From assembly GCA_002384815.1 (NCBI GenBank), contig DGBN01000009.1:4973-32560 (forward strand): 27,588 bases of DNA, in the 5' to 3' direction. A program made the position numbers and the translations under genes. Shown in pieces: positions 7,865-15,033 of this stretch. Under the pieces are notes generated by a model that saw only the letters and a list, made by a program, of their open reading frames with translations, did no database searches and had not been told where the DNA came from. This DNA is from Oxalobacteraceae bacterium UBA4003. GTDB lineage: Bacteria > Pseudomonadota > Gammaproteobacteria > Burkholderiales > Burkholderiaceae_D. Every line of letters begins with the position of its first letter. The stretch's first letter is position 1.

Positions 7865-8314
7865 CTAGCGACGATGGATTTTCATGATCTTTTGGTGTTC
7901 ACGCTGCCAGTCGCGCTCTTTTTCCGTATTACGCTTGTCGTAGTCCTTCTTGCCTTTAGCCAGGGCGATGTCGCATTTCACCCTGCCCCCTACCCAATGC
8001 AGGTTGACAGGCACCATCGTAAAGCCGGATTGATCGACCTTGCTGACGAGTTTTTTGATTTGCGCTGCATGCAACAGGAGCTTGCGCGTGCGTATTGCTT
8101 CCGGGTGATCGAAGGATGAGGTGCTGTTCAAGGCGCTGACATGCGCCCCGAACAGGTAAATCTCGTTATCACGCGCAATTACATATGCTTCCCTGAGCTG
8201 CACGCGACCGGCGCGTATCGCCTTGACTTCCCAGCCTTGCAATACAATGCCTGCTTCGTAGCGGTCTTCAATGAAGTAATCGTGGAATGCTTTTCTGTTA
8301 TCGACTATGGTCAT
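7865..8314 (-). CDS. smpB: SsrA-binding protein SmpB
   Basis: A 149-residue RNA-binding protein that brings tmRNA to stalled ribosomes for trans-translation. The sequence has the family landmarks in order: RKAFHDYFIEDRYEAGIVL, GWEVKAIRAGRVQLREAY, the HLFGAH-like LFGAHVSAL, RTRKLLLH, and the basic C-terminal tail GKKDYDKRNTEKERDW ending in KIHRR, which enters the mRNA channel. The length is normal. The tmRNA gene itself is not in this window. Confidence 0.98.
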   Translation of the reverse strand: MTIVDNRKAFHDYFIEDRYEAGIVLQGWEVKAIRAGRVQLREAYVIARDNEIYLFGAHVSALNSTSSFDHPEAIRTRKLLLHAAQIKKLVSKVDQSGFTMVPVNLHWVGGRVKCDIALAKGKKDYDKRNTEKERDWQREHQKIMKIHRR

Positions 8315-8662
8315 GGTGCTCTCTATTCATAACAGCAGTGTAACGGTCTGCGCGGCAATCTGCACTCAGACGGTTCCATTCAACATTTAAAGACACGCTT
8401 ATGGCGCCTGCCGCAGGCCGGAGGGCGCCATCGGTTTTCTCATCGGCGTATTGTGTCTGCCGCCTCGCTCAGCGTGCCGGCCTGTTGGTCGGCATATCAC
8501 TGCCATGCGCGGCTCTGGCTTGAATTACAGACAAACATCGCCATCTGGAAGATAGCCACCCCGAATAAGGCTTCCGTTCACATGCAATTTTGAGCATGGT
8601 TGACGGAAACATCTAAATGGCTATACTGAAGCTCTTTCACCCACTTGCATAAGCTGCCTGCA
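8315..8662. other. Intergenic region upstream of smpB with a GC-rich hairpin
   Basis: No convincing gene is seen here. ATGGCGCC at 8401-8408 and GGCGCCAT at 8424-8431 form a perfect 8-base stem around a GC-rich loop, followed by CGGTTTTCT, which resembles a terminator reading rightward, yet no rightward gene precedes it. I looked for tmRNA ends and tRNA T-arms here and found none. A strong sigma-70 type promoter lies at the right end (listed separately). Confidence 0.5.
8600..8627 (+). promoter_or_regulatory. Strong sigma-70-like promoter upstream of the rnk leader
   Basis: TTGACG at 8600-8605 and TATACT at 8622-8627 are separated by 16 bases. Each hexamer matches the sigma-70 consensus at five of six positions. 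The expected start near 8634 would give a 350-base leader before the rnk-type gene, containing a 51-codon ORF and a large hairpin. Confidence 0.65.
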
Positions 8663-8818
8663 ATGACTACGCCAACCTTCCTGTCGAAACGCATACGTTC
8701 TGCGCCGAACAAGGAAGAGTCGCGCGCACGTATTGTGAGCATTCCGGTCATTACGCGCGCCGTTGCCGGGATCTACTCGCAGACAACTTTCGTAAGAGAC
8801 CTCGCCTGCCTCCCTTAG
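8663..8818 (+). CDS. 51-codon ORF in the rnk leader (leader peptide or gene remnant)
   Basis: An ATG at 8663, about 30 bases after the predicted transcript start, opens a 51-codon frame rich in basic residues (begins MTTPTFLSKRIRSAPNKEES). The end of its TAG stop codon coincides with the first base of a large hairpin at 8818-8873. It has no strong ribosome-binding site and I do not recognise it. The SAPNKEESRARIV stretch is loosely reminiscent of the start of membrane sensor kinases, so a truncated gene is an alternative to a true leader peptide. Confidence 0.35.
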   Translation: MTTPTFLSKRIRSAPNKEESRARIVSIPVITRAVAGIYSQTTFVRDLACLP

Positions 8819-8873
8819 GCTCGGTGAGTGTCCACGGGAACGAGACTTCGTTCCGCAACATCACTCCCGAGCC
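8818..8873 (+). ncRNA. Large structured hairpin in the leader of the rnk-type gene
   Basis: GGCTCGG (8818-8824) pairs with CCGAGCC (8867-8873). After one bulged T, GAGTG (8826-8830) pairs with CACTC (8862-8866). Past an internal loop, GGAACGA (8837-8843) pairs with TCGTTCC (8848-8854) around a GACT tetraloop. That is 19 base pairs in 56 bases, far beyond ordinary intergenic sequence. No U run follows, so it is not a simple terminator. It may be a cis-regulatory leader element for rnk or a repeated extragenic palindrome; I do not recognise a known riboswitch class. Confidence 0.5.
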
Positions 8874-8984
8874 ACCCACATTCAAAACCTGACAGATGTA
8901 TTGATGCTTTTTGCATTGATATGCATCGATACGCATTGCCATTTTTGGCTGGTCTGACATGGCCGGCCGTGGAGTTTTATTGCC

Positions 8985-9404
8985 ATGAAAAATCAACGTT
9001 ACCTGACCCAAAATGATGCTTCCATTCTGAGCAAGCTGGCCGAACAGCTGTTGCGCATGGGCGAAGTCGAACTCAATGCTGGTGAAGAATTGATCGATAT
9101 CATTTCGACCTCGGTGATCCTGCCGATCAATGCACCGCGCAAGGATTGCGTTTCGCTCTACTCGACCGTTTCGTATTCACCGCTCAATAGCGATGAAAAA
9201 CGCAGCATCACCATCGTCTGTCCGCACGATGCCAATCCGCAACTCGCGCTGATTTCCACCTTGACGCCCATTGGTCTGGCTCTGATAGGAAGAAAAGTGT
9301 CGAGCACGGTCGAAGTCGCGCTGCCATCCAATCGCAGTGAGAAAATCAAGATTCTTGATGTCACGCCACTGGACTCGGCGGTGGGCGAGCTCGCGCACTC
9401 ATGA
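8985..9404 (+). CDS. rnk: Rnk-type regulator with GreA/GreB C-terminal domain
   Basis: A 139-residue protein of the Rnk group (named as regulator of nucleoside diphosphate kinase), related to the C-terminal FKBP-like half of Gre transcript-cleavage factors but lacking their coiled-coil finger. Residues about 50-130 form the Gre-like domain, with SLYSTVSYSP, then RSITIVCPHDAN and the family-typical STLTPIGLALIGRKVSSTVEV. Such proteins can bind RNA polymerase. The ATG at 8985 has GGAG upstream. The last base positions overlap the start of a microprotein gene (ATGA). Confidence 0.87.
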   Translation: MKNQRYLTQNDASILSKLAEQLLRMGEVELNAGEELIDIISTSVILPINAPRKDCVSLYSTVSYSPLNSDEKRSITIVCPHDANPQLALISTLTPIGLALIGRKVSSTVEVALPSNRSEKIKILDVTPLDSAVGELAHS

Positions 9405-9541
9405 AAAACAAGGATCTGTCCGCAGCCAAACGCGCGACAGCCATACGATTGGTCGAAAAAGGGACAAGGCTGAAAAAATGGCTGTGCATCTGCATTGCAC
9501 TAGGCATTACGTTAGCAACGGTTGCGCTGGCGCTGGATTGA
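9401..9541 (+). CDS. 46-residue single-pass membrane microprotein overlapping rnk
   Basis: The ATG at 9401 overlaps the rnk TGA stop in an ATGA junction, a classic sign of translational coupling. The 46-residue product has a basic N-terminus (KNKDLSAAKRATAIRLVEKG) and one hydrophobic segment at about residues 26-45 containing two cysteines (LCICIALGITL), ending in ALD. It looks like a small inner-membrane protein with the basic half in the cytoplasm. I do not recognise a family. Confidence 0.6.
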   Translation: MKNKDLSAAKRATAIRLVEKGTRLKKWLCICIALGITLATVALALD

Positions 9542-9588
9542 ACAGCGCGCGCAACCGCCGCTGGCGGCTGACAAAGCCCGCAGTAGCA

Positions 9589-10269
9589 TCAGGTCGTCAG
9601 AATATTTGCTTCAGCCAACAGGCCAAGCATGCCCTGCCAGAAAATTTCTATGCCTATGCACAGCAGGATGAAAGCCGACAGCCGCAGCACGACCATCGTG
9701 CCCAGGCGTCCCAACAGGCCGACCATCTTGTTCGCATAGCGATAGCAGAGGAAAATCACCAGCGCCGTCATTGCAGCGCCCAGAGCCGCACTACCGATTG
9801 AAATAACCAGATCCGACAAACGGGACGGCCCACTTGCACCCAGCGTAATCGACGCCGCGATTGCACCAGGACCTACCGTCAGCGGGAAGCTGATTGGATA
9901 AAAGCTGCGTACCTTGAAATCCTCCTCGGACCAGACTTCGCCCGGCTTGCTTGCCACTTGCGTACGGATGGCGTCCTGGCCGTTATCGTTCAACAGGCGC
10001 CAGCCGGTAGCCGCCACCAGTATGCCGCCGCCGATGCGCACGATGGGCAGGGAAATGCCAAAGAACATCAGCACGTGCGAGCCGATGAACATCGCTCCCA
10101 GCAGCATGAAAAAACAGTTGATCGCAACCTGACGCGCCAGCCGCTTCTCTGCGTTGCGACCAATACTGCCCGCAAGACTGGCAAATACCGGCGCATTGCC
10201 GAAGGGATTGAGGATAGGCAGCAAGGTAATCGGCACCAGAATCGCAGCCTTGAGGAACAGAATCAGCAT
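9589..10269 (-). CDS. MarC/UPF0056 family integral membrane protein
   Basis: A 226-residue protein with six hydrophobic segments. The N-terminal ILVPITLLPILNPFGNAPVF with its conserved proline-rich NP(F/I)G motif, the RIGGGILVAATGWRLL helix and the PLTVGPGAIAASITLG segment mark the MarC family. Its function is not established; the once-assumed multiple antibiotic resistance role was not supported in E. coli. The ATG is at 10269. It converges with the rnk-microprotein pair. Confidence 0.92.
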   Translation of the reverse strand: MLILFLKAAILVPITLLPILNPFGNAPVFASLAGSIGRNAEKRLARQVAINCFFMLLGAMFIGSHVLMFFGISLPIVRIGGGILVAATGWRLLNDNGQDAIRTQVASKPGEVWSEEDFKVRSFYPISFPLTVGPGAIAASITLGASGPSRLSDLVISIGSAALGAAMTALVIFLCYRYANKMVGLLGRLGTMVVLRLSAFILLCIGIEIFWQGMLGLLAEANILTT

Positions 10270-10511
10270 GAGGTATTTTCAGATGGCATGACGACGGTAA
10301 AAGTATGGATGAAAAACAGCTTCTCCGCGCAAGTTCATGAGGATTGATCGAAAATCCGGCACAGGTAGTGGCAAAAAATGCAGGCGAGTGGAGAACGACC
10401 GTGAAATCGGCAACATCAAGCCAGATAAATTTTTCGGACGGAAAAAATCAAGAGTATTGAAAAACGTAAAGGTCTGATCGATGAAGGCCGTTCCTTCCCG
10501 CTCAAGGGAAA
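10270..10511. other. Intergenic stretch between marC-type gene and psd
   Basis: About 240 bases with no ORF that looks coding and no clear terminator hairpin. It holds the promoter region of the MarC-family gene and the 3' end of the psd transcript. Confidence 0.4.
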
Positions 10512-11390
10512 CTAGCTGGCGTCAGCCTGTACTGCATAGGAAGTGCCAAGGGCGTTAGCCATGCTTTCCCCCAGACGGACGGAACGTTCTGCCGCCCATG
10601 ACGAATTGAAGGACAAGGTATCGTGCGGAAACAGCATGACCACAGTGGAACCGAGTAAAAAGCGCCCCATCTCTTCGCCCTTCTTCAAGCCGAGATACTG
10701 TTTGTCGTAATGCCATTCGCGTATGTTTCCATTGCGCGTTGCATTGACGACACCGTGCCACGTCGTCTGCATGCTGCCGACAATGGTCGCGCCCACCAGC
10801 ACCAGCACGAACGGCCCCGCAGCACCCTCGAACACGCACACTACACGCTCGTTACGTGCAAACAGATTCGGTACGCCGCGTACAGTCGTCGGATTGACCG
10901 AAAACAAGGTGCCCGGCACATAAATCATGCGCATCAGGCGGCCATCGCAAGGCATGTGGATGCGGTGATAGTCGCGCGGGCTCAGGTACACGGTAGCAAA
11001 GTTGCCGTTCTCGAACTGCGCCGCCAATTCGTGATCGCCACCCACCAGCGCAGTAGTGGAATAACTGTGCCCTTTGGCCTGGAATATCTGATCTGTTTGT
11101 ATCGTGCCGCACTGGCTGATCGCGCCATCGACCGGGCAGATATATGGATCGTCGGCCAGCGGACGCGCACCGCTGCGTAATGCACGAGTGAAGAATTCAT
11201 TGAAACTGGCGTAGCTGCGGATATCCGGATTCGCCGCTTCCGTCATGTTGACGCCGTATTTGCCGATAAACCAGCGAATCAGGCTGGTCGTCACGCGCCC
11301 TGCTTTCGCGCCCGCGACTTTGCCGGCGAAGATGGTCAATGCCTTTTTGGGCAGCAGGTATTGCGGAAGGACAGGCAGGCGATTGGGCAC
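10512..11390 (-). CDS. psd: Phosphatidylserine decarboxylase proenzyme
   Basis: A 292-residue membrane-associated enzyme that makes phosphatidylethanolamine from phosphatidylserine. The self-cleavage motif LGST is present (residues 246-249, Ser248 becoming the pyruvoyl group). The other members of the proposed triad are visible as Asp88 in PVDGA and His145 in YHRIHMPCDG, spaced as in the E. coli enzyme. Length matches the bacterial prokaryotic-type I enzyme. The start is a GTG at 11390. It stands alone; pssA is not in the window. Confidence 0.97.
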   Translation of the reverse strand: MPNRLPVLPQYLLPKKALTIFAGKVAGAKAGRVTTSLIRWFIGKYGVNMTEAANPDIRSYASFNEFFTRALRSGARPLADDPYICPVDGAISQCGTIQTDQIFQAKGHSYSTTALVGGDHELAAQFENGNFATVYLSPRDYHRIHMPCDGRLMRMIYVPGTLFSVNPTTVRGVPNLFARNERVVCVFEGAAGPFVLVLVGATIVGSMQTTWHGVVNATRNGNIREWHYDKQYLGLKKGEEMGRFLLGSTVVMLFPHDTLSFNSSWAAERSVRLGESMANALGTSYAVQADAS

Positions 11391-11437
11391 AATGAATTAG
11401 ATGAAAAAAGATGCGTGATTGTAGCGGGTCTTTGAGC

Positions 11438-11728
11438 TTACGTCGGTGCGATGATGCGCCTGACAGTAATCCGGTCGATAAAAAATTCGCCGTCTACGCA
11501 TTTGCGATGCGGTACGCCTGATAATTCAAAACCCAATCCATCCTCTTCCAGCCACATATGCACCAGCGTATCGAACTCTTCTGGGTCGAGATGCAACATC
11601 TGCGCAGAAATAACAAACTGTGCACCATCTTTTTGCTTATTGACAATATCTTCCAGCAAGGCCATCTGCATCCCATCCAAAACAAAAACTGCCGACATCA
11701 TAGCTTTTTTCAGTTGGCAGATGTGCAT
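11438..11728 (-). CDS. Small hypothetical protein, about 96 residues
   Basis: I do not recognise this protein. The C-terminal 85 residues look like a real soluble domain: a helix-rich start (LDGMQMALLEDIVNKQKDG), an acidic segment LDPEEFDTLVHMWLEEDGL and a strand-rich end (GEFFIDRITVRRIIAPT). The start is uncertain. I used the ATG at 11728; the frame is open to 11896, and a later ATG at about 11701 is also possible. No strong ribosome-binding site precedes any of them. It lies between psd and the nitronate monooxygenase-type gene on the same strand. Confidence 0.55.
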   Translation of the reverse strand: MHICQLKKAMMSAVFVLDGMQMALLEDIVNKQKDGAQFVISAQMLHLDPEEFDTLVHMWLEEDGLGFELSGVPHRKCVDGEFFIDRITVRRIIAPT

Positions 11729-11922
11729 TTTGCTTTGCCGGCAGAAGCTTTTGCCCTGCGGGAAAAGAGCGTCTGCCATGGATGGCTCAGGATTGGCGCC
11801 ATCCCATACCGAGGCAGCAGCGAGGATATAACAGATGCGGCAAGACATCATGCATGATATGCATACGCATACAGGAGGAGAAGACTTACATTGCAATACC
11901 GCTTGCGCCGACTACACCCACA

Positions 11923-13068
11923 TCACGATACACTCGGTACGCTCTTCGTTAGCGACCGGATGCCATTCAACAGATAATCGACCAGTTCGCGCACAGGCCG
12001 GATCTCGGAACCGAATGGCAAGGGCTCTGAGCCGCGAAAGAACAAGCCGCGCTTGACGTCGCCTTCCAATGCAAAGCCCAATTGCGTATCAATGCAGAAT
12101 TGTCCTGCTTTCGCGATGCCATCACGCAAACCGCATTGATGCAGGCAATCGAAGCCGACCGTACAATCCCTGGCCCCTGCCTTGCGCTGCAGCTTGGCTT
12201 CCTTGTCGAGATAATTACTCAGCCATTGCGTCTTGACCGCCCGCGCCGGCAAACCTGCACAGCTCATGAAAGTGACTATATCTTCCGGCCGGGCTTGCGT
12301 CAGCACCCGTTTGAAGTTGATGTGCGCATCGCCTTCCACTGTGACGGCAAACGGGGTACCGAGTTGCACTGCAGATGCACCCAGCGCCAGCAGTTCGCAC
12401 ATCTGTTCCGGATTATTAATACCGCCTGCCACAATCAAGGGTATGTGCTCGACGCCTAGTTGTTTTAACAATTCGCGCGTGCCTTCCAGCACGACCGAAA
12501 AGGCAAAATGTGGATCGTTGACTGTATCCAGACTGGCGGCACCCAGATGACCTGCTGCAAAATTCGGATTTTCAATCACGATCGCATCCGGCAGGCGATT
12601 CTTGCGCATCCACTTTTTCAGAATCAGCGAGATGCCGCGTACATCCGACAAGATAGGAATCAAGGCGACATCCGGAAAATCCGCCGTCAGCTCCGGCAAA
12701 TCCATAGGCAGTCCGGCGCCAACCACAATCGCATCGGCACCGCTTTCGCAGGATTGTCTTGCGTAAGCAGCATACTCGGCCACCGCACGCATGATATTGA
12801 CAGCAATCATGCCATTGCCATCCGCGATTTTCCTGGCGGCGCGAATTTCTCTATCCAGCGCAATCAGATTGGCTGCGTTGATCAATTCCTTGTTGCGTGA
12901 TTTTTCAGTTTGCACCATCAAATCGGAATGGTGGCGCCGCAAATCCACACTGGAAATCGTGCCCATTGCACCCAGTCTCGCCACATTGCCGGCCAGGCGA
13001 TGCGCAGACACGCCCACGCCCATGCCACCTTGCACTATAGGCAAGAGCAGCTTGTTCTTGAGTTTCAT
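11923..13068 (-). CDS. Nitronate monooxygenase / NPD-type FMN flavoprotein
   Basis: A TIM-barrel flavoprotein of the 2-nitropropane dioxygenase group, which oxidises nitronates or acts as an NAD(P)H:quinone or enoyl reductase. The N-terminal LPIVQGGMGVGVSAHRLAG and the C-terminal phosphate-binding AGGINNPEQMCELLALGASAVQLGTPF are the FMN-binding landmarks. A cysteine-rich tail, DCTVGFDCLHQCGLRDG, is typical of the longer bacterial subgroup. I used the ATG at 13068 (381 residues) because family members begin near MKLKN; an in-frame TTG at 13110 would add 14. The substrate is unknown. Confidence 0.88.
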   Translation of the reverse strand: MKLKNKLLLPIVQGGMGVGVSAHRLAGNVARLGAMGTISSVDLRRHHSDLMVQTEKSRNKELINAANLIALDREIRAARKIADGNGMIAVNIMRAVAEYAAYARQSCESGADAIVVGAGLPMDLPELTADFPDVALIPILSDVRGISLILKKWMRKNRLPDAIVIENPNFAAGHLGAASLDTVNDPHFAFSVVLEGTRELLKQLGVEHIPLIVAGGINNPEQMCELLALGASAVQLGTPFAVTVEGDAHINFKRVLTQARPEDIVTFMSCAGLPARAVKTQWLSNYLDKEAKLQRKAGARDCTVGFDCLHQCGLRDGIAKAGQFCIDTQLGFALEGDVKRGLFFRGSEPLPFGSEIRPVRELVDYLLNGIRSLTKSVPSVS

Positions 13069-13149
13069 TTTCGGTATATCGGTATCCAGCACAGCCAACC
13101 TCGTTTGCAATTCAGATCAGTGACTGTAACAAGCAAGCTCGCCAGAAAA

Positions 13150-13163
13150 TTGACATGGATCAA
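13150..13163 (+). promoter_or_regulatory. FNR/Anr box upstream of the VIT-cbpA-cbpM genes
   Basis: TTGACATGGATCAA matches the FNR/Anr consensus TTGAT-N4-ATCAA at nine of ten fixed positions. A CATATT -10-like hexamer at 13185-13190 puts the transcript start near 13197, so the box would be centred about 41 bases upstream, the position of class II FNR-activated promoters. The rest of the 13111-13318 intergenic region shows nothing else clear. Confidence 0.65.
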
Positions 13164-13318
13164 AAACCGGCCAGACTGGAATGGCATATTTCACTCTGGC
13201 ATGCGGGTGTTTAGCCAACTTGCAGCGGTGATACAGTGAAGCTTGTTCGCAATGCCAGTTCGGCAATCTTGCGCATGGCTGAAGCTGCTATCTACACGAC
13301 TTTCAGCGGGAAAGGTTT

Positions 13319-14017
13319 ATGACGCATCACTTTCATACCGAACTGCATCGCAACGGCCGCGTAGGATGGTTGCGCGCCGCAGTTCTCGGCGCCAACGACG
13401 GCATCATTTCCACTGCCTGTCTGTTACTCGGCGTAGCGTCCGCCAATGCCACGCATGACGAGTTGCTGATCACTGGCGTGGCGGCACTGGTCGCCGGTGC
13501 GATGTCGATGGCTGCTGGCGAATATGTATCGGTCAGTTCGCAAGCCGACACCGAGCAGGCAGAGATAGATCGCGAGCGTGAGGAACTCCATGCCAACCCT
13601 GTTGCCGAACATCGTGAACTGGCAGCAATCTATATTGCGCGCGGCGTGACGCCTGAACTGGCAGCGCAGGTTGCCGATCAGATGATGTCGCACGATGCCT
13701 TGAGCGCACATACGCGGGATGAACTGGGGATTAATGCGGAGACCGCAGCGCAACCGGTACAGGCGGCGGTAACTTCCGCCCTGACTTTTTCCGGCGGTTC
13801 GGCGCTGCCGCTGGTGACGGCCATGCTTGCGCCAGCCGCTTATCTGGTGCCGATACTCGCAGCCACTTCATTACTGTTTTTGATCGGGCTCGGCTTGCTG
13901 GCGGCGCGTGTAGGTCGTGCGCCCTTGTTGCAGGCGGCAATGCGCGTCGGATTTTGGGGGGCGCTGGCGATGGCGGTGACTACGCTGGTCGGCACATTAT
14001 TCGGTATCGTGGCATAA
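13319..14017 (+). CDS. VIT1/CCC1 family iron or manganese transporter
   Basis: A 232-residue membrane protein of the vacuolar iron transporter group. Bacterial members move Fe2+ or Mn2+ out of the cytosol. The first helices carry GWLRAAVLGANDGIIST and AALVAGAMSMAAGEYVSVSSQ, both family signatures. A cytosolic helical domain (about 75-145) is rich in acidic residues for metal binding (QAEIDREREEL and AEHRELAAIYIARG), and three more membrane helices follow from about 150. The ATG at 13319 has GGGAAAGG upstream. It shares strand and probably transcript with cbpA and cbpM. Confidence 0.93.
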   Translation: MTHHFHTELHRNGRVGWLRAAVLGANDGIISTACLLLGVASANATHDELLITGVAALVAGAMSMAAGEYVSVSSQADTEQAEIDREREELHANPVAEHRELAAIYIARGVTPELAAQVADQMMSHDALSAHTRDELGINAETAAQPVQAAVTSALTFSGGSALPLVTAMLAPAAYLVPILAATSLLFLIGLGLLAARVGRAPLLQAAMRVGFWGALAMAVTTLVGTLFGIVA

Positions 14018-14042
14018 AACAGGCAATACAAAGGAGGTCAGG

Positions 14043-14084
14043 ATGGCTAATCTACTCTTGCAACCGGCTTGGAGCGACAGATGA
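14043..14084 (+). CDS. 13-codon leader ORF overlapping the cbpA start
   Basis: The ATG at 14043 lies just after AAGGAGGT (14031-14038), the best Shine-Dalgarno sequence in this part of the window, and opens the frame MANLLLQPAWSDR. Its TGA stop at 14082-14084 overlaps the cbpA ATG at 14081 in an ATGA junction. cbpA itself has only a GGAG. A ribosome loaded on this mini-ORF would end exactly at the cbpA start, so it most likely serves translational coupling. Whether the peptide has a function is unknown. Confidence 0.6.
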   Translation: MANLLLQPAWSDR

Positions 14085-15022
14085 AATTCAAGGACTATTA
14101 CGAAGCGCTGGGGCTCAAACGCGACGCCACTGAAGAAGATATCAAGCGTGCCTATCGCAAGCTGGCGCGCAAATATCATCCGGATGTCAGCAAGGTAGCC
14201 GATGCAGAAGAACGCTTTAAGGAAGTCGGCGAAGCCTACAAGGTTTTGAAAGATCCCGAGACGCGCGCTTCTTACGATGCGCTAGGCGCCAACTGGCGCA
14301 ACGGACAGGATTTCCAGCCTCCGCCTGATCGCGATGCAGGTTTCGAATTCAGCGGTCGCGGCGCACATGCCGATTTTGGCAATAGTGATTTCGGTGAGTA
14401 CTTTGAACAAATGTTCACTCGCCAAAGCGAATGGGGACGCGGACAGCAGCGCGGCATGCACGCCAAAGGCGAAGATCATCACGCCAAGGTATCCATCAAT
14501 CTGGAAGATGCGTATCACGGCGCCGAACGCAATATTTCCCTGCGCATGCCCATCATCGATGAGCATGGTCGCGTCGTGACGATGGATCGCACCCTCAGCG
14601 TGAAGATTCCGAAAGGCGTGCGGGCCGGCCAAACCTTGCGCCTCGCTGGCCAGGGCTCTGCCGGCATCGGCGAGGGCAAAGCGGGCGACCTGTATCTGGA
14701 AATCATGTTCCGTCCGCATCCACGCTATCGCGTAGACGGGCGCGATGTGTACGTGGATCTGCCGCTCGCACCGTGGGAAGCGGCACTGGGTGCCAGCATC
14801 ACGGTGCCGATGCCGGATGGCTCGGTAGAGCTGACCATTCCACCCAATTCCGTTAACGGCCGCAAGCTGCGCTTGAAGGGAAAAGGAATACCCGGCAAGG
14901 AGGCCGGCGACCTGTATGTGGTACCGACCATTGTGTTGCCGCCAGCCGATACCGAACAGGCAAAACAAGTCTATCGCAAGCTGCAGGAAGACCTTCCCTT
15001 CAACCCTCGCGCCGTTTTATAA
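14081..15022 (+). CDS. cbpA: Curved DNA-binding protein / DnaJ-class co-chaperone CbpA
   Basis: A 313-residue J-domain protein that stimulates DnaK and can bind DNA. The J domain fills residues 1-70 with the HPD motif at 33-35. A linker rich in Gly, Phe and charged residues (about 75-125) follows. Two beta-rich substrate-binding domains run from about 130 to 300 (VSINLEDAYHGAERNISL, VKIPKGVRAGQTLRLAGQG, GRDVYVDLPLAPWEAALGA). There are no DnaJ zinc-finger cysteines, which separates it from DnaJ. The gene is followed 11 bases later by its modulator cbpM. Confidence 0.96.
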   Translation: MKFKDYYEALGLKRDATEEDIKRAYRKLARKYHPDVSKVADAEERFKEVGEAYKVLKDPETRASYDALGANWRNGQDFQPPPDRDAGFEFSGRGAHADFGNSDFGEYFEQMFTRQSEWGRGQQRGMHAKGEDHHAKVSINLEDAYHGAERNISLRMPIIDEHGRVVTMDRTLSVKIPKGVRAGQTLRLAGQGSAGIGEGKAGDLYLEIMFRPHPRYRVDGRDVYVDLPLAPWEAALGASITVPMPDGSVELTIPPNSVNGRKLRLKGKGIPGKEAGDLYVVPTIVLPPADTEQAKQVYRKLQEDLPFNPRAVL

Positions 15023-15033
15023 GGACGTTCATC

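Noticed and set aside
8315..8662. Possible tmRNA (ssrA) gene next to smpB
   Set aside because: No tRNA-like ends, no T-arm and no tag-coding frame could be found on either strand.
9089..9102. FNR-like TTGATCGATATCAT
   Set aside because: It lies inside the rnk coding region and lacks the last base of the consensus.
14282..14968. 228-codon open frame antisense to cbpA
   Set aside because: Shadow of a well-identified gene; composition is not protein-like and no start signal is seen.
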